Assembly: GCA_037176705.1 (NCBI GenBank)
Contig: CM073887.1
Coordinates: 88,236,348 to 88,300,347 of the forward strand
DNA length: 64,000 nucleotides
Reading direction: 5' to 3'
DNA from: Molossus alvarezi
Lineage: Eukaryota > Chordata > Mammalia > Chiroptera > Molossidae
Under the pieces are notes generated by a model that saw only the letters and a program-made list of their open reading frames with translations, was not told the DNA's origin and did not search any database. The translations under genes and the position numbers were made by a program. The number at the start of each line of letters is the position of its first letter. Position 1 is the stretch's first letter. This document shows, piece after piece, positions 34,181-46,381 of this stretch.

Positions 34181-35280
34181 TGCCTAAGGGGTTAATTGGC
34201 CACCCGCAGGTAGTTTCAATTTGCAATTGGCTTTTATGGTCCATCAGAAAATATACAGGAGCATTGGTCACTTGGAACAAATGCCATATATTGATATTTG
34301 GATTGATATAACTACTGACACATCCAATTATATTAAGAAATGTCAGTGTCCAGAGGTTCAAATGAAAGGAAAAACAGTTTTGTTAACAATGCCTCAGCCT
34401 GCCTTGAAGGACAGTTAACTCCTCCCAGCCCTGGAGGAAATTCTGTCCTGTCCTTCAGGACCCCCTTGAGGATATACTACAGTGTTAATTAACCTGAGTT
34501 TGCCTACTTTGGGTTCTTATTACAGAAAAGCTAGAAGATGAATTTAGATCTGTTAATGATCTAAGCCAATGTCTGAATGGATATGGATGTATTCTGATGT
34601 ACTGGCTTCTTTGTAGTGAGGTCTCAATGCCTCTCTGCAAGGCTTATTTACATTCTCATAGGCAAACTGTTTAACCATTGAAGTGCCAGCCTGGTCCAGC
34701 TGTAGAAAGGGCATATTCTTTCCGTGCCAGCCTGGGCTGCTCCTCTGCAGGGGGTTTGGTAGCAGCTAGTTTCCAACAGGCTTCTCTGAACTTTGGGGAA
34801 TTGAATATAGGGATCCCAGGCACGAGTACAAGGTGCTCTTAAAGAGTTAAAAAGACACTCTGCCCCGCATAAACATATGTTAGGATGTTGCTCCCCTTTC
34901 CTGTGTCCTTTTGTAAACCTGGGATCAGAGGAAATGTTTCCATTCCTCTGACTGCGGTAGGACCCAAATACTGTGGGGGGAAGGGCTTCCTTAGACACTT
35001 TTCAACATGTTCTCCTGTTAGGCCTATTGGCCCAATTGGCTGAATTGGCAAAGGTAGTAATAGCAGCCTAAAGGGAAACAGGGCACACAGAATAGGGTCA
35101 CCCTAGGAAGGGAAACATAAAAAAGGGTCAAAACGGCAGGCCTAGGTCCCAATTAGGGATAGAAAAGACAAGGGCAAAGTCAGGTGTAGAGGAACAAAGT
35201 AAAAAGCCATCCTTAATTTAGGAAAATGATAGGGCTAGGGCTCCTTCCAACTGAGCCCTCTGGAGCCCAGAGTAATACAA
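34181..35280 (+). other. ERV interior, unassigned gag/pro remnant
   Basis: Between the gag starts and protease. Heavily stopped. I could not assign capsid or nucleocapsid blocks. Confidence 0.4.
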
Positions 35281-35289
35281 GACAATAGG

Positions 35290-35760
35290 GGACAAACTGG
35301 TTAGTTTCCTGGTAGATACTGGTGCAGCAGACTCAGTCCTGACAGAGCCATTGGAGCTCTAACCTACTCCTGGACTTCAAAGAGGGCTATAGACCTTGGG
35401 AAAAATACTGTGGCTCATTTGTTTCTGTTCCTGCCGGAGAGCCCATACCTCCGACTCGGACGTGATCTCCTCCAGAGATCATTCAATTGCTGGCCATTGC
35501 CACTCCAAGCCAGCCCCTGCATCAAGTTCCACAAGACGCTGGCCATCAATCCTGCCAGCCTGCCTCCAGATGATAACCCGGAGAAACCTCTACAGGACGG
35601 CCTGGAGGAAATCGGCACTGTAGACGGCCGCCCAGACCTCAAGGATGACCCACTGCCATCATCAGATGAGGAATTGCTCACAGACGGAAGCAGCTATGTC
35701 CAGGAAGAAATCAGGTATGCTTGGACAGCAGTAGTAACTCTGGACTGTGTCATTAAGTAG
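35290..35760 (+). pseudogene. Pol remnant: protease joined to RNase H
   Basis: The protease active site DTGA lies at 35,315-35,326 (context FLVDTGAADSVLT), and the protease C-terminal LGRDLL block is near 35,455-35,475. Within about 100 bp the sequence resembles the RT connection region, then the RNase H start TDGSS at 35,680-35,694. The polymerase core with its YxDD box is absent, so an internal deletion removed it. A stop and frame changes break the protein. Confidence 0.8.
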
Positions 35761-35899
35761 GGGAATTTCAGCCCAATAGGCTGAACTCATAGACCTAATC
35801 CAGGCTCTCTGATGAGACAAGGGGAAACCATGCTGCAAATAAGGAAGCCCAACATATGGCCCTAAAACCAGTGGGGACCTCTCTAGATATCAGTTACCA

Positions 35900-36130
35900 T
35901 GCCAAACCCAAGTTTGCCTCTGACTCATACTTACACTGGGTCAGAAAATGACTTAGCCAAGCAGAAACAAGCCACGAAGAAAAGCAATGGATGGTAGATA
36001 CCGTCGGATGGGAGGTTGTTAATCCCAGAGGCTCTAGGTTGGACTTTAGTCAACCAGCTGCACCAGACTACCCACTTAGATTACACCAAGCTTACTGAAC
36101 TCCTGAGAAACAGGCAATGTCCAGTAAGGT
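35900..36130 (+). pseudogene. Integrase N-terminal zinc-binding remnant
   Basis: Reads a LHQTTHLD..KLTELL pattern (about 36,055-36,110), like the HHCC N-terminal domain of gammaretroviral integrase. The reading frame is broken. Confidence 0.55.
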
Positions 36131-36513
36131 CACAGGGAAAAGGAGAAGGTAGAAGAAAGCAGAAATGTGTAGGTCTAAGTAAGGAGGAGGAGAAGAAAAA
36201 AAGCAAGGAGATGTGCAGACAGCAGATAGATTGAGCAAGCTCTCAGGTTCATGTCAGGGGAGGGACTAAGAAAGTCGCAGAGGGTCTATGTAAGTTGAAG
36301 AAGGATTGTGTAAGTCATAGAGGGTCTATCAGCAAGCTGAAGAAGGATTATAGACAGGGAAGAAATAAAAAGAGAAGGATTATGCAGAGGAAATAAAAAG
36401 ATAAGGAAGGATAAGAGAAAGGGACATACATATTCCAGGAAGACAGGACATTGGAGGAATACTCAAGAAGGAAAGAAAATAAGACACTGAGAGAGGGAGA
36501 ACTTGCCTCTAGT

Positions 36514-36528
36514 AGAATAACAGTCTGG
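36514..36528 (+). repeat. TSD of the L1 inside the ERV
   Basis: AGAATAACAGTCTGG, repeated exactly at 40,658-40,672. Confidence 0.92.
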
Positions 36529-39500
36529 CTGCTGTAATTAGCTGTAGAAATGGGAAGAAAAATAGAACCACACTAATCAAAAATGGCAATAAATAAGTAC
36601 ATATCAATAATCACCTTAAATGTAAATGGATTGAATGCTCCCATAAAAAGACACTGAGTAGCTGATTGGATAAGAAAGCATGACTCATCTATATGTTGTT
36701 TACAAGAGACCTACCTCACAACAAAAGACTCACATAGGTTAAAAGTGAAGGGATGGAAAAAAAATTTCCAAACAAATGGAAAGCAAAAAAACACTGGGGT
36801 AGCAATACTCATATCTGATGAAATAGATTTCAAAATGAAGACCATAACTAGAGACAAAGAAGGCCACTACATAATATTGAAAGGATCTATCCAACAGGAA
36901 TATATAACCTTCATAAACATATAAGCACCCAATATAGGAGCACCAAAATATATTAAAAATCTTCTGGAGGACTTCCAAGGAGAAATCGACAGCAATACTA
37001 TCATAGCAGGGGACTTCAACACCCCGTTGACACCACTGGATAGATCCTCTAGACAAAAAATTAGCAAGGAAACAGAGACTCTAAATGAAGCACTAGACCA
37101 AATGGATTTAATAGATATCTACAGAGAATTACACCCCAAAACCACAGAATACACATTCTTCTCAAGAGCACATGGGACATTCACAAAGATAGACCACATG
37201 ATAGGACACAAACTAAGTCTCTACAAATTCAAGAAGATTAAATCATATCAAGCATCTTCTCAGATCACAATGGCATGAAACTAGAAATCAATTGCAACAA
37301 GAACATGCAAAGACATTTCAACACATGGAGGCTAAATAGCATGTTCTTAAACAATGAATGGGTTATCAAGGAGATCAAGGAAGAAATTAAAAACTTCCTG
37401 GAAACCAATGAAAATGAACACACAAAAACACAAAATCTATGGGATGCAGCGAAAGCAGTTCTGAGAGGGAAGTTCATAGCACTACGGGTCTACCTCAAGA
37501 AACAAGAAAAATTTCTAATTGACTGTCTAACCTAACAATGTAAAGAATTAGAAAGCAAACAAAAAGAAAACCCCAGAGCAAGTAGAAGGAAGGAAATAGT
37601 AAAGATCAGAGCAGAAATAAATGACATAGAGACCAAAAAAACAATTCAAAGGATCAATGAAACAAAGACCTGGTTTTTCGAAAAGATAAACAAGATCGAT
37701 GGACCCTTAGCTAGACTCACCAAGAAACAAAGAGAGAGAACCCAAATACACAATATCAGAAATGAAAGAGGAGAAGTAACAACCAACACCACAGAAATAC
37801 AAAAGATCGTTAACAGCTACTATGAACAGCTATATGGCAACAAATCTGACAATCTAAGTGAAATGGACAAATTTCTAGAAATACACAGTCTCCCAAAACT
37901 GGACCGGGAAGAGGTAGAAAACTTGAACAGACCAATAACAACTAGGGAAATTGAAGAGGTGATCAAGACTCTCCCAGCAAACAAAAGCCCAGGCCCAGAT
38001 GGCTTCACGGGGGAGTTTTACCAAACATTCAAAAAGAACTAACACCCATTCTTCTCAAACTATTTCAAAAAATTCAAGAAGAAGGAAGACTTCCAAACAC
38101 GTTCTATGAGGCCAGCATAATTATAATTCCAAAACCAGAAAAAGACACTACAAACAAAGAAAACTACAGGTCAATATCCCTGATGAACATAGACGCCAAA
38201 ATCCTGAACAAAATACTAGCAAATCAGATCCAACAATACATCAAAAAAAGTATTCACCACGACCAAGTGGGATGCATTCCAGGGATGCAAGGCTGGTACA
38301 ATATTCACAAATCAATAAATGTGATACACCACATAAACAAAATGAAGAATAAAAATCACATGATCATATCAATAGATGCTGAAAAAGCATTTGATAAAAT
38401 CCAGCACCCATTTCTGATAAAAACGCTCAGCAGTGTGGGAATAGAGGGATCATATCTTGACATAATTAAGGCCATATATGAAAGACCTACAGCCAACACC
38501 ATACTCAATGTGCAGAAACTAAAAACATTTCCCTTAAGAACAGGAACAAGACAGGGATGTCCACTTTCGCCATTGTTATTTAACATAGTACTGGAAGTCT
38601 TAGCCACAGCAATCAGACATGAGGAAAAAATAAAAGGGATCCAAATTGGAAAGGAGAACGTGAAACTGTCATTATTTGCATAATGACATGATATTATACA
38701 TGGAAAACCCGAAAGACTCCATCAAAAATCTACTAGCCTTAATAAATGAATTTGGCAAAGTAGCAGGATGCAAAATTAACGTCAAGAAATCGACGGCATT
38801 CCTGTACACCAATGATGAACTCACAGAAAGAGAAACTGGAAAAACAATCCCATTTACCATTGCGGCAAAAAAATTAAGATACCTAGGAATAAACTTAACC
38901 TAAGAAGTAAAGGACCTATTTGCAGAAAACTACAGGACATTGAAAAAAGAAATAGAGGAAGATATGAAAAAGTGGAAGCACATACCTTGTTCATGGATTG
39001 GAAGAATTAACATCATTAAAATGTCCATACTACCCAAAGCAATTTATAGATTCAATGCAATCCCCATCAAAATACCAACGACATATTTCACAGAACTAGA
39101 ACAAATACTTCAAAAGTTCATATGGAACCAAAAAAGACCCTGAATAGCCACAGCAATTTTGAAAAGAAGGACAAAGTAGGTGGGATCACAATACCAGATA
39201 TCAGGTTATACTACAAAGCGACTGTAATCAAAACAGCCTGGAACTGGCACAAAAACTGGCATATAGACCAGTGGAACAGAACTGAAAATCCAGAAATGGA
39301 CCCAAGGCAATATGCTCAATTAATATTTGACAAAAGTGGCAAGAGCATACAGTGGAGTAAAGACAGCCTCTTTAATAAATGGTGTTGGGAAAATTGGACA
39401 GCTACATGCAAAAAAAATGAAACTAGACCATCAACTTACACCATACACAAAAATAAACTCAAAATGGATAAAAGACTTAAATGTGACTCATGAATCCATA

Positions 39501-40657
39501 AAAATTCTAGAAGAAAATGTAGGCAACAAAATTTCGGAAATCATACGGAGCAGAATTTTCACTGATATATCACCTAAGGCAACAGAAACAAAGGAAAAAA
39601 TGAACACATGGGACTACATCAAACTAAAAAGCTTCTGCACAGCAAAAGAAACAATCATCGACATGGAAAGGCAACCCACTGTATGGGAGAACATCATTGC
39701 CAATGATGTATCAGATAACGGGTTAATTTCCAAAATATATAGAATGCTCATACAACTCAACAAAAGGAAGACAAAGAACCCTATTAAAAAATGGGCAGAG
39801 GAGCTAAAGAGACACCTCTCCAAACAGGACATACAAATGGCCAAGAGACATATGAAGAAATGTTCAACATCACTAATCACCAGAGAGATGCAAATTAAAA
39901 CAACAATGAGGTATCACCTCACACCTGTCAGAATGGCCGCCATCAAATCATAAAACAACAAGTGTTGGCGAGGGTTTGGAGAAAAGGGGACTCTAGTACA
40001 CTGCTAGTGGGAATGCAGACTGGTGCAGCCACTATGGAAAACAATATGGTGTTACCTCAAAAAATTAAAAATTGAACTTCCATTTGACCCAGTGATCCCA
40101 CTTCTAGGAATATACCCTAAGAAGCCTGAAACACCAATCAGGAAGAATATATGTACCCCCATGTTCATAGCAGCACTATTTACAATAGCTAAGATCTGGA
40201 AATAGCCCAAGTGTCCATCAGCAGACGAATGGATAAAAAAGCAGTGGTACATATACAAAATGGAGTACTATGCAGCTGTAAGAAAGAAAGATCTCTTATC
40301 CTTTGAGACGACATGTAGGGACCTGGAAAGTATTATCCGAAGTGAGATAAGCCAAGCAGAAAAAGACTAATACCACATGATCTCACTGATATATGGAATA
40401 TAATGAACATAACAGTCTGAGGAATACTGGAGACCCAGACACATGGAAGTAGACCACAGACTGACATCCCTCAGAAGAGGGGGTGGGGGGGGTGGGAAGA
40501 GATAAACCACAGAACTTATATGCATGTATGCATGACCAATGGACATGGACAACTAAGCCAGGGACGGGACGGGGGTGGGGTGGGGAGGGGGGTGCCAATG
40601 GGGTAAAAAAGGAGAAATATCTTTAACAAAAAAATAAAAAAATTGATAGAAAAAAAA
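36529..40657 (+). mobile_element. 5'-truncated L1 inserted in the provirus
   Basis: 4.1 kb, plus strand, with a perfect 15-bp TSD. It contains essentially all of ORF2 (from about 36,582 to about 40,400), a G-rich 3' UTR and an A-rich tail. It must be younger than the provirus it interrupts. Confidence 0.92.
36582..40407 (+). pseudogene. L1 ORF2, recently inactivated
   Basis: Endonuclease (AGDFN near 37,005), reverse transcriptase and C-terminal regions are all present. Stops and frameshifts occur, including an early stop (AGACAC TGA), one near 37,240 and one in the reverse transcriptase active site. At 38,676-38,690 the expected GCAGATGAC reads GCATAATGAC, a one-base insertion that destroys the catalytic box. 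Confidence 0.88.
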
Positions 40658-40709
40658 AGAATAACAGTCTGGGATATAATAAAGGGAGTAACAGGTTTAG
40701 GCTACTCCT

Positions 40710-41183
40710 GACCCTTAGATCAGACAATGGCTCCACCTTAATAGCAAAGATATCACAGGATATCTCTAAGGGGTTGAGTATAAATTAGAACCTCCATTGT
40801 CCTTACCGCCCACAGAGTTCCAGGCAGGTAGAGCACATGAACAGGACCTTAAAGGATACCTTAACCAAATTTACTTTAGAAACCGGTGAAAACTGGACCA
40901 CTTTGCTCCCCCTCACCCTCTTACAGGTCTTACAGGCTCTGCAGTCTTCCCAGAAGGCCGTCCATAAACACATCTGCGATGCCCTGCATGTGTCCACCTC
41001 GAACCCTCTGTTCCCTTTCCAGCCTGGGGACTCAATATAGGTAAAGAAATTCACCACCCAAGGACTAATTCCGGCCTGGAAGGGACCATACACTGTCATC
41101 CTGCCTGCACCAACGGCTGTCAAAGTCATCAGCATCCCTGTCTGGCTGCCCCATTCCTGGCTGAAGGCGGAAAAAGCAGAATA
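40710..41183 (+). pseudogene. Integrase core and C-terminal domain remnant
   Basis: Starts near the second catalytic Asp (SDNGS at about 40,720). Includes [16 protein letters not shown], then the C-terminal DNA-binding tail with FQPGDS and AWKGPYTVILP, ending in a stop at 41,181-41,183. An in-frame stop near 40,786 breaks it. Together with 35,900-36,130 it shows where the L1 landed in integrase. Confidence 0.85.
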
Positions 41184-41721
41184 GATGGTGCAGGCCTCTC
41201 CAGAGCCCTTAAAAAGAAGACTCTTGCATTTATCAGGACTCTAATTTTTCTGATTATGACTGTAAAGGGGAATCTTTATAGATCTGGACCCCAGTAGAAC
41301 TGGGAACTTAGAAATGGAATATTAGGGGAATCTTAAGAAATGTCACCACAAAGGGGATGTAATAACTCCATTCTGACCCTCAGTTACTACACGTACACAC
41401 CCTAGCAGACTTTTTTTGTAAACACAAGGGCCTTGAGAAACCCAAAGAAAAATATAAAGAGAAGGGGTTAATGATAGCCTTGGGGAACTCAGAGGAACCA
41501 TGAGAAAAAAGAGATTAATAGCTGCCCTGACCTCTAACAAGCTCCTCTCTCCCCCTTCTCTGTATCAGCCCCCCTTAACAGTGCCAAAAGCGGCACCAAG
41601 AGAATATAGTTTTTTTTTCCTGTAGTTTGTGCCTTTAAAAGCGAGCAACAAAAAAGGCAGGTTGCCATTAGATGAACAACAGGAGTAAAAGATTTGATCT
41701 GTACATAAAACCAGTGGGGAA
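41184..41721 (+). other. Residual env/3' region of the ERV
   Basis: Only about 540 bp between integrase and the 3' LTR, far too short for env, with no recognisable envelope domain. The sequence just before the LTR (CCAGTGGGGAA) is a weak polypurine-tract remnant. Confidence 0.6.
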
Positions 41722-42162
41722 TGTTATAACCCAGTAATTCTCCATCTGCTAGAAGAAGGAACCTCTCCTGGGTTCCTTGAACCTGAGTTGTTTTTGCAAA
41801 ATTTCTTGAAGAGGAAGGTATGCATCAGCCATGACCACAGTGGTATTGACCATGAGCTTAACTAATCAGGAGATGCCAGACGGGGCAATGAGACATTCAA
41901 GGCTGGGGTCTAATAAATGTTAAGAAATATAAAATAAACAACTTGTGCAGCTACTAACTGCTGATATCCGCTTCTGTCCACGTAGCTTGCTTGCTCTGCT
42001 AAACTCTTGAGTAACCCCTGTCCTATATAAGCAACCCTCCCCCTGAGCTCGGGGCTGCAGTTCTCCTCAGTGTAGGTTGACTATAGTCCCTGCACAGGTA
42101 ATAAAGCTCCTAATATTCAAAATTACTTTGTGTCCGAGTGAGGTTGATTCTCCTGGGTTACA
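41722..42162 (+). repeat. 3' LTR
   Basis: 441 bp, TGTTATAACCC...GGGTTACA, intact TG..CA ends. TATATAA at 42,024-42,030, AATAAA at 42,100-42,105. Confidence 0.93.
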
Positions 42163-42167
42163 ATTTC

Positions 42168-42465
42168 ATTATAGAAATCCAATGAATGTAAAGACTATAT
42201 TCACAGTGATCTTTCTGACTCCAAATCTAAATGATGTTGAAAGCATAATAAAAATACATCCTTTCCAAATAATTTAATCCTAAATCACATTAACATATGA
42301 GCTTAATATATTAAGGTATATCATCATCAGTGCCATTTTTACAATACTATACCTATTTATTTGTAAACTTCATTTGCATATTTCAAAATCAGAACAGTAG
42401 AAATCCTAAATTTTGCTTCAGCAACTTATTCAAACTTCCTCTTGGAAGTAGGTAGAGCATTAGTT
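42168..42465. other. ACSL6 intron, nothing recognised
   Basis: AT-rich. Confidence 0.3.
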
Positions 42466-42477
42466 AAAAGTAGTGGG

Positions 42478-42734
42478 GCCCTGTCCGGTTTGGCTCAGCG
42501 GTTAGAGTGTCGACCTGCGGTCCTGAGAGGCCCGGGTTCGGTTCCCACTAAGGGCGTGTGCCTCGGTTGCAGTGTGTCCCCGGCCCTGGTCGGTTGTGCG
42601 GGTGGCAGCCACTCGATGTGTTCCTTTCACGTCGATGTTTTTCTCTCTCTCTCTCTCTGTTCCTCTCTCTCCCTCCCACTCTACCTGAACAAAAAATGGA
42701 AGGGTGTCCTCGGGTGAGGATAAAAAAATTTAAA
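42478..42734 (+). mobile_element. Ves-type SINE
   Basis: Plus-strand, near-consensus SINE. Perfect TSD AAAAGTAGTGGG (42,466-42,477; 42,735-42,746). Confidence 0.95.
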
Positions 42735-42748
42735 AAAAGTAGTGGGTA

Positions 42749-43073
42749 CAGCCTAAGGAATATAGTCAGTAACATTGTAATAATGTATGGTGACAGATGG
42801 GTTATTAGACTTAAAAGTAGTGGGAGTGTCCTTTAGTACATTTTAAGCAACTTATTACCTAGCTGCAATTTATTAAACTCTAAGCAGTTAAGATTTCTCC
42901 TTTAAAAAGGAGTTTTCTTTCATAATCTAATACTTAGGGGAATACTGGTCTCTGATTAGAAATTATTATTTACCACTTTAATCAAATACCAAATACTTAT
43001 GAAATCATTCTGCGACAACTAGATTGTTCAGCAGGCCCAGCACGTGTGGGAGGGCTGAAGCATGGGGACTCAC
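42749..43073. other. ACSL6 intron, nothing recognised
   Basis: No element seen. Confidence 0.3.
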
Positions 43074-43217
43074 CTGTAAGCTGTCCCCATGGACATAAAT
43101 TTGTGCCACAGGCTCACTCCGGATGTAGATGTTCTCAATCTTCTCAGGTGCAACATATTCTCCCTGAGCAAGTTTAAATATGTGCTTCTTCCGATCAATA
43201 ATTTTAAGAGTTCCTGC
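43074..43217 (-). CDS. ACSL6: ACSL6 exon ([14 protein letters not shown]..)
   Basis: 144 nt, phase 0. Reads [34 protein letters not shown], then [14 protein letters not shown]. Carries the end of the FACS signature ([10 protein letters not shown]) and the hinge to the C-terminal domain, including the conserved [10 protein letters not shown]. Acceptor CTCCATAG, donor GTGAGT. Confidence 0.98.
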
Positions 43218-44720
43218 CTATGGAGTTGGACAAACAGCTTCATAAAAAGATGGCATCCCCTGAGCCTCAGTCCCTCACTCTTTAATGCCATAGCCCCTCA
43301 CTCCTGTCCTGTCCCACCCTGCAGACTCCTCCCAGATCTGCTCCTCTGTCTGACATCTCTGCTTCTACACAGCCACCATGCACCACAGATGGATGGCTCC
43401 CAAACTCTGCTGGGCCGTGAGTGCCCACTGTCCTTTCCCCCTCAGCATTTACCACTCCCTTGCTCTTCCCCCTACCACTGCCACTCTCCACCTGCTTTCC
43501 CACCAGGACTTCCCTGTTGCCCACACCCTTGCTCCAGCTGTCTCTTTTCTCACAGCATCTTCAGATTTGATCCCTTAAGCCATGCTTAGGTCTCTCACCA
43601 CAGCTACTGCCCCAACCCCAAAGAGTGGCCTCTCCATTCCCAGCACACAGCACAGCTCTGGAAGAGGCCACCAGAGACTCCCATCTGACCAGCGTGATGG
43701 CCAGACCTCTGCAGCAGGCAGGCTGCCCCTTGGGCAGTGGCAGTGACTGCTTGTGCTCCTGGCCTCCAGGATCCCCTTTACCTCCCTGTCTTCCCTTGAC
43801 CTTTTTTGAGTTTCTTAAGTGGGTCTTTCTCCTTTGGCTCAACTCTTGAATGTTGCACGTTTCTAGTCTCCACTGATATGCTCCTTGAGGTAACTGGCAA
43901 TTTATCTCTTCATTGGCCATTCCTATGTCCATCTAAGTTTCCAGCCAGAACTCTTCACTGAGTGCTAGAACTCACCTATCCTCAGAATACTTCAGAAACC
44001 AGTATTGTTGCAGATGCAGCATGCCCCCAAAGGAAGCTCATCACCGTTCTCTTCACACCTGTTCCAGTCCCCAAGCCCTAAAACTAGAGATGGCCTTGCC
44101 ATTTGTCTCTCCTGGGACTTGTAGCAGTCAGGATCATCCATCCTCACCCACAAAACTCTCCATCAAAACCACTTCCTAACCAGACCTCTGCATACACTCA
44201 TCTGTTCAATCCACCAGAACCAGAACAACCTTTCCAGAAGAGAAAAACAAGCAGGCCCTGTTTTGCTCAAAACCCAGGCTGGACATCACATACTTCCCCT
44301 CCACTGGCTTCTTTGGTATTCATGGCACCCCATGCACTGGGTGTCATCACCTCCATTGCACAGATGAAGAAAGGGAGGATCAGATATGGTTACTTAACTC
44401 CTTCAAAGCCACACAGCTAGGAGGTAGGGGAACCAGGATTTGAATCAGGTCTTTCTGGATCAGAAGCTTATACCCTTTTCCTTGATCTATCTATCTAATA
44501 CTACTCCAAAACAATAATTTAAAAATATTGACTTCCACAGACTGCCTGCCTGCTGTCTTGGGCTTTGAATTTAAACACACTAGGCACTTGACATGAATTA
44601 ATTTACTTGCTTCTCACAGCACCCTGCAAGGTAGGTGGTTTCATCCAAGTTATGGGGTATTAGTGGTGGAGCCAAAGTTTTGTGGGGTTTTAAGCTTTTT
44701 CCAATTTTGAGGGTCCTCTT
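43218..44720. other. ACSL6 intron with a MIR fragment
   Basis: 43,280-43,960 is pyrimidine-rich with no exon signal. 44,340-44,460 is a minus-oriented MIR-like remnant (CATTGCACAGATGAAGAAAG .. CACACAGCTAGGAGG). Confidence 0.5.
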
Positions 44721-44736
44721 TAAGAAAAATAATATA

Positions 44737-44931
44737 GTCTGGCTGGTGTGGCTCAGTGGTTGAGCGTCGACCCATGCACCAAGAGGTCGCTGGTTTGATT
44801 CCCGGTCAGGGCACATGCCCAGGTTGTGGGCCAAATTCCCAGTGGGGGGCATGCAGGAGGCGGCCAATCACTGTTTTTTCTCATCGATGTTTCTCTCTCT
44901 AAAAGACAATAAAGAAAAAAAGTACATAAAA
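44737..44931 (+). mobile_element. Ves-type SINE
   Basis: Plus-strand SINE. TSD AAGAAAAATAATATA on both sides. Confidence 0.9.
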
Positions 44932-44947
44932 AAAGAAAAATAATATA

Positions 44948-46264
44948 AAATGAAGTACAGAACCTTGGAAGTGAGGGGACCTGAAGCCTAGCTTCCTTAG
45001 CTTATGGGACAATCTCTCTGTCAGTATCCAGGGCCCTGCTAACTTCTCCAGCCTGCCTCCTGCATACCTGTGGGCCCTCAGACTGCTTGCTTCTAATGTT
45101 TCTCCAGTAACAGCATGTGCTATTACTCCTGCCCTGACTATCCTTCCTACTCTCTCCTCTCACTGAGGGCATGACTCATATCCTGAGACTCAGACCAGTA
45201 GGCACCTGTCCTCCTCTGCCTCTCCCCAGGTGAGCGTAGCCCTCAGTTCATGCCTACCACATGGGTTGGAAACTAAAGATGTGTCTCTCCCATGAGCAGA
45301 GTCCCTGGCCCATGGCACACACCAAGGACACATCCTTTTCTGCTACAGTGAGCATTTCTCAAAGGGAAGCACACAGATCCAAACAGGGGCAAACAGCCCA
45401 TTAGCCCTGGAGAGGGCTCAACACCACTCACATGACCAATAAACTCAGCATCTCAGAACTTCCACCCAAAACCTTAGAGAGGTTCCTGGGGCAGGCTGCA
45501 TCAGGCAAGGGCTCTTCGGTTTCAGTGACAGAGCCTTTTTCTGCTCATAGTTTTCATCTAAGCATCTCCTAGGTGCCAGACTTTGTGCTAAGTGCTTTAC
45601 AGGTAGAATCTCACTTATTCCTCGCAACGATAACTGTGCAGATAAGCAATGATATTATCCCCATTTTACAAATGACAGAATGAGGCACAATAGCTGATTT
45701 GGGCTAAAAGTTGGGAGCTATAGCCAAAGAATTTCATATAGTCTCATACTCATTTTCTATAAGTGAGTCAATATGGAGTCCAGAGAGGGACGAGGCTTTG
45801 TGCATGGTCACGAGAACCATTGCTGTCAGAGCCAGAGGAACTCAGCCATCTTCCGGCCCAGTTACAAGCTTTTCCTACTGCTCAGTATCACCTCTCAGCT
45901 GGCAGCCAGTGTTTGTGGGCTCCCAGCCCCTGCCTTTCTCAGATCTCCCAGAGCTATGAACGCCTGCTCCTTGTATTCCACCCATTGGATTCTACAGCAC
46001 TATCAGGTCTTTCTGGAAACCATTAAGGGTAGGGAATGGGTCCTACACTCTAGCTCTACCCTCCCACAAAGATCCCAAATACCTGCCTCAGGAGGGTGGA
46101 GGAGGAAGATTTGGGAGCCAGGTAGAGAGAAACCTCAGTCCCTGGAGGTGTTCCTGAAAGACTAGTTGTCAGGCAGGACATGGAGAAGACCCCTGCATCA
46201 GAGTGAATCCGACTTAAACCCACCACCCAAATGTTTGGAGCTCCATGGTTCCAAACATACGCAC
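44948..46264. other. ACSL6 intron with a MIR fragment
   Basis: 45,570-45,700 is a minus-oriented MIR remnant (TTATCCCCATTTTACAAATGA). No other feature was recognised. The open frames at 45.7-46.2 kb lack exon signals. Confidence 0.5.
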
Positions 46265-46381
46265 CGGCAGCCACTGCCCAATGTCTCCAGTGTGGAGCCA
46301 GCCATCACTGTCCAGGGCCTCCTTTGTCTTCTCTGGATCTTTCAAGTAACCTTTGAACACATTTGGTCCTCTCACACATAT
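46265..46381 (-). CDS. ACSL6: ACSL6 exon ([14 protein letters not shown]..)
   Basis: 117 nt, phase 0. Reads [35 protein letters not shown], then QWLP. Contains the FACS signature start [11 protein letters not shown]. Acceptor TTCCTACAG, donor GTGCGT. From memory the human residue before WLP is Lys; here it is Gln. Confidence 0.98.

Larger units (their letters stand above)
32937..42162 (+). mobile_element. Defective gammaretrovirus-like provirus (ERV) with nested L1
   Basis: Plus-strand provirus, antisense to ACSL6. Two LTRs of about 440 bp flank a tRNA primer site, gag start, protease, RNase H and integrase remnants, in retroviral order. The 5-bp TSD ATTTC matches on both sides. The LTRs differ at about ten positions plus a small indel, about 2% by eye, so the insertion is fairly young. 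The coding region is crippled: gag carries stops and lacks a recognisable capsid, the reverse transcriptase core is missing, and the space for env is only about 0.5 kb. A 4.1-kb L1 sits in the pol region. Integrase and matrix character place it with class I (gammaretrovirus-like) ERVs. It cannot make a virus. Confidence 0.92.

Noticed and set aside
43089..43589. 166-codon plus-strand open frame near an ACSL6 exon
   Set aside because: It overlaps the real exon on the opposite strand and then pyrimidine-rich intron. No protein features are seen.
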